64,000 nucleotides of DNA from the NCBI GenBank assembly GCA_024644945.1, contig JAHEGU010000004.1, positions 32,746-96,745 of the forward strand, written 5' to 3'. Both the position numbers and the translations under genes were made by a program. Origin of the DNA: Gammaproteobacteria bacterium (lineage in GTDB: Bacteria > Pseudomonadota > Gammaproteobacteria > Arenicellales > Poriferihabitantaceae). This document shows, one piece after another, positions 1 to 8,221 of this stretch. Each line of letters opens with the position of its first letter. The first letter of the stretch is position 1. Under the pieces are notes generated by a model. The model was not told the origin of the DNA. It saw only the letters and a program-made list of their open reading frames with translations, and did not search any database.

Positions 1-8
1 TCGCTCCT

Positions 9-72
9 GCGCATCCCTGCGCCCGCGCCATACTGACCATCCTGGTCATAAAAATGGCGGCAAATTGCCGCC
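9..72. repeat. Cluster of three short inverted repeats
   Basis: Three hairpins follow each other: GCGCA/TGCGC around TCCC (9-22), GACCA/TGGTC around TCC (35-47), and GGCGGCAA/TTGCCGCC around one base (56-72). The first two share a CATCC(C)TG-type centre. GC-rich arrays like this often belong to dispersed intergenic repeat families in gammaproteobacteria, but I see no second copy in the window, so family membership is inference. Confidence 0.4.
50..72 (-). terminator. Possible Rho-independent terminator (leftward)
   Basis: Read on the minus strand, the perfect 8-bp stem at 56-72 is followed by A and then five T (54-50), the form of an intrinsic terminator. The nearest leftward gene, the dienelactone hydrolase ending at 466, is almost 400 bases away, so either the transcript has a long 3' end or the hairpin serves another purpose. 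Confidence 0.35.
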
Positions 73-465
73 ACAATGTCCGCTAAGCGGTTGAGGAAAT
101 GCAGTACTCATTTCATGACCTTTACTGTATTCAACGCTCACGAAAAAAACTGTGAAGTGGGTCACACTTGTTTGGGTAATAGGTCACATTTTTTTCTCTT
201 AAGACTAACCGACAGCCAAGGCAATCATCGACATATGTGGTCAATCAAAGCAGGTGAAGTATGCATTTGAACTAAATCTTGCAAGTGTCAAATATAAGTC
301 AATGTATCTTTATACAATGACTAGCTAATGGATTCAGTTTGACATGTTCGATATGGTGGAGTACGCGTAATGAGTCTGGCAGATTCATTCTACCGTGTAA
401 CAAAATTAATAGAATCAGCCAGCTCATGTCAGAGTTTTGATACTAAAAACGGTGCTCGAAAGGCA

Positions 466-1194
466 TTAGAACACCTTGCGAAAAAGTTTAAGCATGGCAT
501 CCCACGAGGCGCTATCCGCGTCGGCATTATATCCCACCGGTATTCCGTACTTAGCGCCATTTTGATCTGCTTCGACGCTGCTGAAACCATGGCCGGCGCC
601 AGGGTAAATAATCACTTCATACTCTGCTTCTGCCGCATCCATTTCCTCACGAAAAGCTTCTACATCTTCCATTGAAACCATCGCATCATCCCCACCGTGA
701 CAGACCAGGATGGCAGCCTTAACCTCTCCAGCAGCTGGCCTGTGGAAAGAACCTAGTGCGCCATGAAAGCTGGCAACCGCATGCAGTGGAATTCCAATCC
801 GCGCCATATGCAAAGCCATGGCACCCCCAAAACAATATCCGATTGCCGCTGTCCGTTTAGAATCCACCTGAGATTGAGCTTGGAGTGTTTGATAAGCCGA
901 TTTTAATCGGGAAGTGCCGGTTTCCATATCTTCCAGTATGCTGTTCATCAGGGCGCCAGCAGACTCTGGGTTTTCCGCAGTCATGCCATCACCGTACATA
1001 TCAATCGCAAAGGCGCAGTATCCTTGTTCGGCCAACATATCAGCCCGGTGTTTAATGTAATCATTTAGCCCCCACCATTCGTGAATCACAATAATGCCTG
1101 GTTGTGCATCCGCGATATCCTGATCCCACGCCAGATAGCCTGAGTGTGAGGTAGCGCCCGATTGGTAGTTGATATTTTTGCTGGTCAAGTTCAT
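466..1194 (-). CDS. Dienelactone hydrolase family protein
   Basis: A 242-residue alpha/beta hydrolase of the dienelactone hydrolase family, a normal length for it. The catalytic set is visible and sits almost exactly where it does in the Pseudomonas enzyme: Glu39 in HEWWG, nucleophile Cys121 in GYCFGG, Asp170 in HGGDD and His202 in GAGHGF. Members hydrolyse dienelactone in chloroaromatic breakdown, but many are general cytoplasmic carboxylester hydrolases, and no catechol pathway genes lie here, so the substrate is unknown. The ATG at 1194 has a good ribosome site (AAGAGGT) eight bases upstream. It stands alone, divergent from the ABC transporter genes to the right. Confidence 0.88.
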   Translation of the reverse strand: MNLTSKNINYQSGATSHSGYLAWDQDIADAQPGIIVIHEWWGLNDYIKHRADMLAEQGYCAFAIDMYGDGMTAENPESAGALMNSILEDMETGTSRLKSAYQTLQAQSQVDSKRTAAIGYCFGGAMALHMARIGIPLHAVASFHGALGSFHRPAAGEVKAAILVCHGGDDAMVSMEDVEAFREEMDAAEAEYEVIIYPGAGHGFSSVEADQNGAKYGIPVGYNADADSASWDAMLKLFRKVF

Positions 1195-1363
1195 GTTTTA
1201 CCTCTTTAAAGTTTATTGGTTCCCTGTCATTCTAGAGCGCAGCGGTATCGGTGTGAAGCTCTTAACGGGTTTTAAATACTAAAACATCGAATTTTTAAAC
1301 TTAGCAGTTATACTCCTGCTCCAAGTTTCGCTGCTCGCTCACTGGCGATCATGTCCTCAAACA

Positions 1364-2290
1364 ATGTCGGCACTAATCAAAGTAACAAACCTGTCCAAGA
1401 CCTATGAGGGAGGCTTCACTGCTCTCAAGGATATCAATCTTGAGATTATGGATGGAGAAATTCTGGCATTACTGGGTCCTAATGGCGCAGGGAAAACAAC
1501 ACTGATCAGCATTATTTGCGGCATCGTAAATCCTGGCGAAGGATCAATTACTGTAGATGGTAAAAATATCATCAAAGACTACAGAGATACGCGCCGTCTT
1601 ATTGGGCTGGTGCCCCAAGAACTGACCACGGATGCATTTGAGACTGTTTGGAATACTGTTTCTTTCACTAGGGGATTGTTTGGTAAGGCTCCTAAACCGG
1701 CGCATATCGAGAAGGTCCTGAAAGATTTGTCGCTTTGGGATAAAAAGGACAATCGCATTATGCAGCTTTCCGGTGGCATGAAACGCCGCGTGATGATTGC
1801 TAAAGCGCTTTCTCATGAGCCGAGAATACTGTTTCTGGATGAACCCACCGCAGGAGTGGATGTGTCACTTCGTAAAGACATGTGGCAGGTTGTGCATCGC
1901 CTTAGAGAATCTGGCGTTACCATAATATTAACGACACACTATATCGAAGAAGCCGAAGAAATCGCGGACCGTGTCGGTGTGATCAATAAAGGTCAAATCG
2001 TGGTAGTAGAACAAAAAAAAGAGCTGATGCGCAAAATGGGTACCAAGAAGATGTTTCTTGATCTGCACCAAGCCCTGGAGTCAGTGCCTCAAGGATTATC
2101 CAGCTACGATCTCGAATTAGTGGAAGAGGGCCGGCAATTAGTCTATACCTATGATACACGCAAGGAGCGAACCGGAATAACTTCTCTACTTGGTGAGTTG
2201 AATCGTGCCGGTATCAAATTTAAAGACCTCCAGACTGAACAGAGTTCTTTGGAGGATATATTTGTCAACCTGGTTAAGGAGCAAACATGA
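1364..2290 (+). CDS. ABC transporter ATP-binding protein (YadG-like)
   Basis: A 308-residue ATPase of an ABC-2 type exporter. Walker A is GPNGAGKTT (38-46), the signature is LSGGMKRR, Walker B is ILFLDEP, and the switch histidine is in TTHYIEEAE. About 90 residues follow the core, as in YadG and other ABC-2 ATPases. It overlaps the downstream permease by four bases (ATGA), so the two are translationally coupled and must form one inner-membrane exporter; the substrate is not readable from sequence. The ATG at 1364 has no clear Shine-Dalgarno, but homology begins right after it. A TATACT at 1309-1314 could be the -10 box, though its -35 is poor. A related pair lies at 52770-54478. Confidence 0.92.
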   Translation: MSALIKVTNLSKTYEGGFTALKDINLEIMDGEILALLGPNGAGKTTLISIICGIVNPGEGSITVDGKNIIKDYRDTRRLIGLVPQELTTDAFETVWNTVSFTRGLFGKAPKPAHIEKVLKDLSLWDKKDNRIMQLSGGMKRRVMIAKALSHEPRILFLDEPTAGVDVSLRKDMWQVVHRLRESGVTIILTTHYIEEAEEIADRVGVINKGQIVVVEQKKELMRKMGTKKMFLDLHQALESVPQGLSSYDLELVEEGRQLVYTYDTRKERTGITSLLGELNRAGIKFKDLQTEQSSLEDIFVNLVKEQT

Positions 2291-3048
2291 ATTTGCATGG
2301 AGTGCGTGCGATATACATGTTTGAGATGGCTCGTGCGTGGCGAACCATGTTCCAGAGTGTGGTATCACCTGTAATTTCAACTTCGCTCTACTTTGTTGTC
2401 TTCGGTTCTGCAATTGGTTCGAGAATCAATGAGGTCGAGGGCGTCAGCTATGGCTCCTTTATCGTTCCCGGTCTGATCATGCTATCTCTAATGACGCAGA
2501 GCGTTTCAAATGCGTCCTTTGGCATCTATTTTCCGAAGTTTACCGGCACCATTTACGAGATTTTGTCGGCGCCTATATCGTATTTTGAAATTGTAGTTGG
2601 CTATGTCGGTGCGGCAGCCACGAAGTCTATTATTGTTGGTTTAATCATACTCGCTACTGCGGGAATGTTTGTGCCACTGAATATTGCTCATCCAATATGG
2701 ATGTTTATTTTTCTCATACTGACGTCAGTTACCTTTAGCTTATTTGGTTTCATTATCGGCATTTGGGCCGATAATTTCGAAAAACTACAGATCATACCGC
2801 TGCTTGTGGTGACGCCATTGGTCTTTCTTGGTGGCAGTTTTTATTCGGTGGATATGTTGCCTCCATTATGGCAAAAAATTACATTGTTGAATCCAGTAAT
2901 GTACCTGGTAAGCGGGTTTCGCTGGAGTTTTTATGAAATTGCGGATGTCAGTATGTTCATCAGCCTGTTCATGATTTCAGTGTTTCTTGGTATCTGCATT
3001 CTGTTGGTGTTTAAAATTTTTAGCACCGGTTACAGAGTCAAAACATGA
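2287..3048 (+). CDS. ABC-2 type transporter permease (YadH-like)
   Basis: A 253-residue integral membrane protein with six predicted hydrophobic spans and the ABC-2 pattern: an amphipathic N-terminal segment, then [12 protein letters not shown], the conserved FIVPGLIM stretch, and [16 protein letters not shown] before the last helices. It is the membrane half of the exporter encoded with the preceding ATPase. The start codon overlaps the ATPase stop, and AAGGAG lies six bases upstream inside the ATPase gene, giving a strong ribosome site. It is clearly paralogous to the permease at 52770-53543 (shared SLYFV.FG..IG.RI and FIVPGL stretches). Substrate unknown. Confidence 0.92.
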   Translation: MNLHGVRAIYMFEMARAWRTMFQSVVSPVISTSLYFVVFGSAIGSRINEVEGVSYGSFIVPGLIMLSLMTQSVSNASFGIYFPKFTGTIYEILSAPISYFEIVVGYVGAAATKSIIVGLIILATAGMFVPLNIAHPIWMFIFLILTSVTFSLFGFIIGIWADNFEKLQIIPLLVVTPLVFLGGSFYSVDMLPPLWQKITLLNPVMYLVSGFRWSFYEIADVSMFISLFMISVFLGICILLVFKIFSTGYRVKT

Positions 3049-3210
3049 GGCAAGAATAGAAGCTCACGACAACAGTTCTAGTGCCGCAATGGTGTCCTGT
3101 AATAGTCATCATTCGTGGTGTATTTCAGTATAAACAAACAGGCAAATCACTGGTCACGGATCTCAGTTTTAAAGCGGATCTTATTCCACAGGATCGGAGT
3201 CGTGACTGAT

Positions 3211-4002
3211 CTAGTGTAAGGGGGTGTGTAATTTTTCCCAGGAACTAAAGTCAGTGCCTGGACTGTTAACAAAAAATACAATTGACCAGCGGGCACAGAG
3301 ACTATTTATGTCCTGTTCTTCAGGGGAATGGACCACATCATGCCATGCGGGTTTGATCTTTCCTTCAGAGGCCTGAAATAACATCCATGCTGGCATAAAA
3401 ATCGCAGTACCTTCGCGATATTTCACAGGAGCAAGAGGGTGCTGGTTGCAACATCCGATGCGTAATCCCGGTGCACTATCGGCAATGGCGAGGGTGCTGA
3501 ACCCTTTATCGAAGTGTGCCTGAGCACAGAAGCTGTGTTCTTTGCGAGGCGTATAGCACAAAAAGCGAAGGATGCCGTCGACTAAGTGATCGCCCTTGAA
3601 AATGCGGTCTCGGTACGACGGAAGATGCTGGTCGTAGATGTTCCATAGGACCGACTCCACATCCCGATAAAGAATCTCAGATGCATTAAAGAACGCATCA
3701 ACTTCTGGATAGACATCGCGTAATTCTTTGCACACCTGCTTTTTCACCAGCATTGGACTCCAGTGAAAGAACTGCTTCGGATCCTTATGATCAATTTCAA
3801 CTTTGTCAGTATAACCATCAGCGCTTGCACGATAGCTGCGTGCGGGAAAGTGTAGTTGTCGCTTTACTGAATCAGGTAAGGCAAGAAATTCTAGAAATGT
3901 AGTTGCTGTCGCTACGAGCTCAGAGCGTGTGGCTGGAAACGGGATCGATGCGTAATGCTGAGTATTGAGCGCATCGATAAATTCATCGGAGGTGTTAGTC
4001 AT
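3211..4002 (-). CDS. Isopenicillin-N-synthase-like Fe(II)/2-oxoglutarate oxygenase
   Basis: A 263-residue protein that fits the non-haem iron oxygenase fold. The iron triad is readable as His163-x-Asp165 in AHFDKG and a distal His at 221 or 225 in WHDVVH; Arg238-x-Ser240 in ARWSIVFF matches the motif that binds the 2-oxoglutarate carboxylate. The family includes isopenicillin N synthase, ethylene-forming enzyme and many hydroxylases, so the substrate cannot be named. No biosynthetic cluster surrounds it. It converges on the YadGH-like exporter to its left and diverges from the iminopeptidase to its right. The start at 4002 has no obvious Shine-Dalgarno, so a slightly later start is possible. 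Confidence 0.75.
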   Translation of the reverse strand: MTNTSDEFIDALNTQHYASIPFPATRSELVATATTFLEFLALPDSVKRQLHFPARSYRASADGYTDKVEIDHKDPKQFFHWSPMLVKKQVCKELRDVYPEVDAFFNASEILYRDVESVLWNIYDQHLPSYRDRIFKGDHLVDGILRFLCYTPRKEHSFCAQAHFDKGFSTLAIADSAPGLRIGCCNQHPLAPVKYREGTAIFMPAWMLFQASEGKIKPAWHDVVHSPEEQDINSLCARWSIVFFVNSPGTDFSSWEKLHTPLH

Positions 4003-4158
4003 ATTCTATTCTGACCGAACCAGATCATCTGTGGCCTGTGTGGAAACTGGTGTACGATTGGGTTGGAAACTAGTTAAACCAAACCAGCTTGCAACGAAGT
4101 GGAGAAGGTTTGAATAAGCAGCTAATGTAAGTCATCCTCGATCAGAATCAAATCAAAA

Positions 4159-5112
4159 ATGCCAACTTACAGAAAGTTGTACCCACCGCTAGAGCCCTAT
4201 CGAACTGGAATGCTTGCAGTTGGTGACGGCCACCGAGTTTATTTCGAAGAAAGTGGTAATCCGAATGGTAAACCTGGGGTTTACATTCATGGTGGCCCCG
4301 GAGCTGGTTCTAATCCCAGGCAACGGCAGGTATTCGATCCAGAAAAATACCGAATTATTCTGTTTGATCAACGCGGGTGTGGACGAAGTACCCCCCACGC
4401 GTGTATCGACAATAACACGACCTGGGATCTAGTAGCAGATATGGAGCGATTAAGAGAAAACCTGGACATAGATCGTTGGTTGGTTTGCGGAGGCTCCTGG
4501 GGTAGCACATTATCTCTAGCTTACGCAGCGCTGCATCCTAATCGAATAACGGCGCTCGTATTGCGGGGGATATTTACCCTGAGAAAAAAGGAGTTGGATT
4601 GGTATTATCAAGGCAGCGCAGGTGCCATCTTTCCAGATGAATGGGAGAAGTTCGTGGCACCCATTCCCGAGTCTGATCGGGGAGACATGATCGCCGCTTA
4701 CTATCGCAGACTCACGTCGAATGAATCCAAATTACAAGGTGTGGTAGCAAGAGCTTGGAGCGTATGGGAGGGCAGTACCATCAATCTACTGCAGCGACCG
4801 GCTCAGATTGAAAGTTATGCTGGTGACGAGTTTTCCATTGCTTTCGCCCGCATCGAGACCCATTACTTTTTTCACAAAGGATTTTTCGACTCAGATGGCT
4901 GGCTGTTGAACAATGTGGACTGTATTCGAGATATTCCTGCTACGATTATCCAGGGTCGCTATGATGTCTGTACACCGATGATGACGGCCTGGGATCTGCA
5001 TCAAGTGATGCCCCATGCGTTGTTCCAGGTTGTGCCTGATGCCGGGCATGCATTTGACGAGCCGGGAATTGCGGACTGCCTGGTCAATGCAACGGATCGT
5101 TATGCTGGCTAG
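4159..5112 (+). CDS. pip: Proline iminopeptidase
   Basis: A 317-residue alpha/beta hydrolase of peptidase family S33, which removes N-terminal proline from peptides in the cytoplasm. The oxyanion-hole motif is HGGPGAG (44-50), DQRGCGRS follows the second strand, the nucleophile is Ser113 in GGSWGS, and Asp269 (GRYDVCTP) and His297 (AGHAF) complete the triad. The length and the N-terminal YPPLEPYRTG..V.DGH.VYFEESGNP segment are typical of bacterial Pip. No clear ribosome site precedes the ATG. The downstream EamA gene lies 40 bases away in the same direction and may be co-transcribed. Confidence 0.93.
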   Translation: MPTYRKLYPPLEPYRTGMLAVGDGHRVYFEESGNPNGKPGVYIHGGPGAGSNPRQRQVFDPEKYRIILFDQRGCGRSTPHACIDNNTTWDLVADMERLRENLDIDRWLVCGGSWGSTLSLAYAALHPNRITALVLRGIFTLRKKELDWYYQGSAGAIFPDEWEKFVAPIPESDRGDMIAAYYRRLTSNESKLQGVVARAWSVWEGSTINLLQRPAQIESYAGDEFSIAFARIETHYFFHKGFFDSDGWLLNNVDCIRDIPATIIQGRYDVCTPMMTAWDLHQVMPHALFQVVPDAGHAFDEPGIADCLVNATDRYAG

Positions 5113-5152
5113 AATTTTCGCTGCTCTGGTTGAAATGACCTAGGAGCACAAT

Positions 5153-6007
5153 ATGTCTACCACACTGGTTTTACTCGTGTTAACTGCAGCGCTACTGCAT
5201 GCAAGTTGGAACGCTATGGTGAAATCCGGGGGTTCGCCGGTGTTCAGTATCGCTTCGTATCAGCTAGTTGGGACTGTAGTCTGCGTTCCGCTTGTTTGGT
5301 TAGTGCCTTTTCCAGGGGTTGAAAGCTGGCTGTATATCATCGCCTCGGTAGTCATTCACAATGCTTATTATTTCACATTGGCGATGTCCTATCGTAGCGG
5401 CGATTTATCCGTGGTTTATCCGCTGTTCCGAGGGCTGGCTCCGGTACTGGTGGCAATCGGCGCAGCCGTATTTGCCGGTGAACGGCTGGGCGATTCGGCG
5501 CTTCTTGGGGTTGCGTTGGTCAGTGTCGGACTGATCGCGCTGGCGCTGTTTGGCAGTCATAAAGCGCGGCCCTCGATTCCGGCCGTAAAGTGGGGGTTAC
5601 TTACTTCGTTATTGATTGCCGCATACACGATAGTCGACGGTTCCGGTGCCCGGACAGTACAGAACAGTCTTAGCTACATACTTTGGTTGTTTCTTTTTGA
5701 GTCATTCCCAATAGGTATGTGGTTATTAATGACCCAAAGAGCTGAATGGTTTGAATATATTAAGAGTAGACCCGGGAAAGTGCTTATCGGCGGAGTAGCC
5801 TCTTCTGCAGCCTACGGTCTGGTCATCTATGCGATGACGCTCGGCGCCATGGCATTAGTGTCGTCTCTGCGAGAGACCAGTGTAATATTTGCCGCTATGA
5901 TCGGTGCAGTTTTTCTAAAAGAACGCTTCGGCAGGCGGAGAATTTTAGCAGCCACAATTGTTGCTTTCGGAGTAATCGTAATACGGTATTTCGGGACTAC
6001 GACATAA
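5153..6007 (+). CDS. EamA/DMT-family transporter
   Basis: A 284-residue membrane protein with about ten hydrophobic spans arranged as two internally similar halves, the layout of the drug/metabolite transporter superfamily. Conserved features include the LLHASWNAMVK start, SVVYPLFRGLAPVLVAI at the end of the first half, and ALVSSLRETSVIFAAMIGAVFLKE in the second. Members export amino acids, drugs or other small metabolites; the substrate here is unknown. The ATG at 5153 has AGGAG seven bases upstream. The gene ends twelve bases before the convergent PHP-domain gene. Confidence 0.9.
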   Translation: MSTTLVLLVLTAALLHASWNAMVKSGGSPVFSIASYQLVGTVVCVPLVWLVPFPGVESWLYIIASVVIHNAYYFTLAMSYRSGDLSVVYPLFRGLAPVLVAIGAAVFAGERLGDSALLGVALVSVGLIALALFGSHKARPSIPAVKWGLLTSLLIAAYTIVDGSGARTVQNSLSYILWLFLFESFPIGMWLLMTQRAEWFEYIKSRPGKVLIGGVASSAAYGLVIYAMTLGAMALVSSLRETSVIFAAMIGAVFLKERFGRRRILAATIVAFGVIVIRYFGTTT

Positions 6008-6019
6008 ATAATTCAAACC

Positions 6020-6886
6020 TCACAACAAATCGTAGGCCTCCCAAACGCTACTGTTGTTGACTGGAAGTGTCTGAAGGCGGCCAAGCGTTACCCATGGTTT
6101 GTCCGGGCCATGGAAATCGGATCCGACAGATGCCGACAGACTGTATTCGTGCGCCAGCCTGGACATGTTGGCGATTTCCTGTGTTCGGGGATTGCCAGAA
6201 ACAACCTCCATCGCATCTCCACCGCAGTATTTAAATTCTCGCAGAGCTTTTCGTAGCTGTCCCATTGAGAGGGAGTATCTGGCCGGATGTGCCAGTACTG
6301 CGACGCCTCCTGCTTGATGAATGACCTTTACCGCTGCTTCAGTTTCGATCCATTCGGCCGATGCATATCCGGGTTTGCCGCGTACCATATATCGTTTGAA
6401 CACCTGCTTGAAATCTTTAGCGTATCCCTGCTCCACCAGCATCTTGGCGAAATGAAGTCGGCCTAGCAAATCGGTGCCGGCGAGTTCACGTGTTAATCGA
6501 TAAGCGCATTCAACTCCCGCTTTCTCCAACCTGGCGCCAATCAAACGTGCTCGTTCGACTCTGATCCTTTTCGCCTCAGAAATAGTAGCTTCTAATAATG
6601 GGTCGGTGGGATCAATCGAAAGTCCGACGATATGCAGTGTTCTATTCTGCCACTGTGCTGATAATTCAATGCCTGGGATCAGGGAAATACCATACTTTTC
6701 ACTGGCGATTTTTGCTTCGTCTAATCCATCTACGGTGTCATGGTCAGTTAGGGCAAGATGTTGGATGCCGTTGATTGAAGAATGGACTACCAGCTCAGTT
6801 GGTGTGTAACTTCCATCCGAGGCCGTAGAATGCGTGTGCAAATCGATCATTGAAACCATGGTATCCATTAGGTCACATGACCACAA
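6020..6886 (-). CDS. rnm: PHP-domain 5'-3' exoribonuclease (RNase AM / YciV-like)
   Basis: A 288-residue PHP-domain protein. Metal-binding motifs are in order: DLHTHSTASDG near the start, LTDHDTVDGL, GIELSAQ, HIVGL, the LAHPARYS stretch, and SDFHGPDKPW near the C-terminus. This matches YciV/TrpH, now known in E. coli as RNase AM (Rnm), which trims RNA 5' ends and degrades short oligonucleotides. Several in-frame ATGs crowd the start (6886, 6868, 6859, 6850); homology begins at MIDLHTHS (6850) and no clear ribosome site chooses between them, so the first residues are uncertain. It diverges from the DddP-like gene, sharing about 100 bases of upstream DNA. Confidence 0.85.
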   Translation of the reverse strand: MWSCDLMDTMVSMIDLHTHSTASDGSYTPTELVVHSSINGIQHLALTDHDTVDGLDEAKIASEKYGISLIPGIELSAQWQNRTLHIVGLSIDPTDPLLEATISEAKRIRVERARLIGARLEKAGVECAYRLTRELAGTDLLGRLHFAKMLVEQGYAKDFKQVFKRYMVRGKPGYASAEWIETEAAVKVIHQAGGVAVLAHPARYSLSMGQLRKALREFKYCGGDAMEVVSGNPRTQEIANMSRLAHEYSLSASVGSDFHGPDKPWVTLGRLQTLPVNNSSVWEAYDLL

Positions 6887-6914
6887 GCGAATTAACTGGG
6901 TTCAGATTGACAGT

Positions 6915-6931
6915 ATTAGTGCGACACTAAT
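6915..6931. promoter_or_regulatory. Operator-like palindrome between rnm and the dddP-like gene
   Basis: A perfect inverted repeat, ATTAGTG-CGA-CACTAAT, sits in the short region shared by two divergent genes. A TTGACA hexamer (6907-6912) lies just before it, and TACACT follows at 6937-6942, but they are 24 bases apart and do not form a normal promoter pair. The position suits a repressor or activator of the DddP-like gene; the regulator is unknown. Confidence 0.4.
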
Positions 6932-6985
6932 TTGGCTACACTCTGTCTATCTAATTTTTAAACTTTAGTGTGTGGGTTACCTGCG

Positions 6986-8221
6986 ATGAATATATCTGTT
7001 GGCAATATAGTCGCCAGACAACATGGCGCGATGGAATTCTCCGATGCCCCTGTCGATCTCGACAAGGTCCGATTTTATCGTCTCGAACGGATCCGAGAAC
7101 AACTGCGCAAACTGGATTATGCAGGTATCCTGCTGTTTGATCAGGTCAATTGCCGTTACGCCTGTGATGCGACCAATATGCAGGTGTGGTGTTCACACTA
7201 TGAAACCCGCTGTGTATTCGTTGCTACTGAAGGGCCGTTGATACTTTTCGACTACGGTAATTATCCACACCTGGCAGAAAACATTCCTACTATTGACGAG
7301 TACCGGGTGAACTCGTCATTTTACTATTTTACCGCGGGCTCTCGCACCGATGAGCGAGCAGATGAATTCGGTCAAGTAATCTCCGATCTGGTGCGTGCCC
7401 ATGGTGGAGGCAACATGCGTCTGGCGGTTGATCGCTTGTCTTACCAGGGTTCGAGCCGATTACTAGAGCAGGGGCTCACGCTGCATGATGGCCTCGAAGT
7501 AATGGAGCTGGCGCGCGTGATCAAGTCCACCGAAGAGCTGACGTTAATGCAACATGCGATAGATGTATGTGAAATTGGGGTAGAAAAAATGCGCGAGGCA
7601 CTTGAACCCGGGATTACAGAAAATGCACTGTGGTCAAAGCTGCACGAAGCAAATATTTCACTTGGCGGGGAGTGGATCGAAACTCGCCTGCTGTCTTCCG
7701 GTCCTCGGACCTATCCGTGGTTTCGGGAATGCTCAATGCGGCATATCGAAAAAGGGGATATGGTAAGTTTCGATACTGACCTGATCGGGCCATACGGGTA
7801 CTGCTCGGATATGTCTCGCAGCTGGGTCTGTGGTGACAAACCGAGCGCTGAACAAAAACGTATCTATGCATTGGCCTGGGAGCAAATCCAGCACAATTGT
7901 TCAATATTAAAAGCGGGTGTGAGCTTCCGCGAGGTGTCGGAACGCGCGTGGAAAATTCCACAAGAATTCGCCAGCTCTCGTTATAGTAGTCTGATTCATG
8001 GGGTCGGTCTTGCGGATGAGTACCCATCGATCAAGCACATACACGACTTTGACAATAAGGGCTATGCCGGTATCCTGGAACAGAATATGACGCTGTGTGT
8101 AGAGTCCTACATCGGGTCAGAGGTGAGCGGCGAGGGGGTCAAACTGGAGGAGCAGGTGCTGATTACCAGTGAGGGTTGCGAGTTGATGACCAGCTACCCG
8201 ATGGAGACTGACTGGCTATAG
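6986..8221 (+). CDS. dddP: DddP-like M24-family enzyme, candidate DMSP lyase
   Basis: A peptidase-M24 (pita-bread) fold protein of 411 residues from the ATG at 6986; an in-frame GTG at 6968 would add six residues, and neither start has a good ribosome site. The sequence follows DddP, the iron-dependent enzyme that cleaves dimethylsulfoniopropionate to dimethyl sulfide and acrylate: GGNMRLAVD, GGEWIETRLLSSGPRT and HGVGLADEYP are shared. Metal ligands are Asp263, Asp275, His338, Glu373 and Glu388, and the proposed catalytic base is Asp344. Their spacing equals that recalled for characterised DddP (295/307/371/406/421, base 377). Trp68 and Tyr333 match the DMSP-contacting Trp and Tyr. No DMSP transporter or acrylate genes lie nearby, so a different M24 activity remains possible. 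Confidence 0.8.
   Translation: MNISVGNIVARQHGAMEFSDAPVDLDKVRFYRLERIREQLRKLDYAGILLFDQVNCRYACDATNMQVWCSHYETRCVFVATEGPLILFDYGNYPHLAENIPTIDEYRVNSSFYYFTAGSRTDERADEFGQVISDLVRAHGGGNMRLAVDRLSYQGSSRLLEQGLTLHDGLEVMELARVIKSTEELTLMQHAIDVCEIGVEKMREALEPGITENALWSKLHEANISLGGEWIETRLLSSGPRTYPWFRECSMRHIEKGDMVSFDTDLIGPYGYCSDMSRSWVCGDKPSAEQKRIYALAWEQIQHNCSILKAGVSFREVSERAWKIPQEFASSRYSSLIHGVGLADEYPSIKHIHDFDNKGYAGILEQNMTLCVESYIGSEVSGEGVKLEEQVLITSEGCELMTSYPMETDWL

Larger units (their letters stand above)
1..465. other. Intergenic region with tandem hairpins, no convincing gene
   Basis: No convincing gene lies in this stretch. Two short plus-strand reading frames exist (76-270 and one starting at ATG 370), but neither has a recognisable protein family. 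The second runs antisense through the 3' end of the dienelactone hydrolase gene, so I treat it as chance, although a GGTGGAG stretch sits about ten bases upstream of its ATG. The left edge carries three consecutive small hairpins (9-72), described separately. The region 280-365 is AT-rich and could hold a promoter, but I see no well-spaced -35/-10 pair. Confidence 0.5.

Noticed and set aside
370-675. Plus-strand frame of 101 codons next to the dienelactone hydrolase
   Set aside because: Its second half is antisense to the well-supported hydrolase gene, and its first half shows no family features.
7614-8027. Minus-strand frame of 137 codons inside the dddP-like gene
   Set aside because: It is fully antisense to a gene with a complete conserved active site and shows no recognisable protein pattern.
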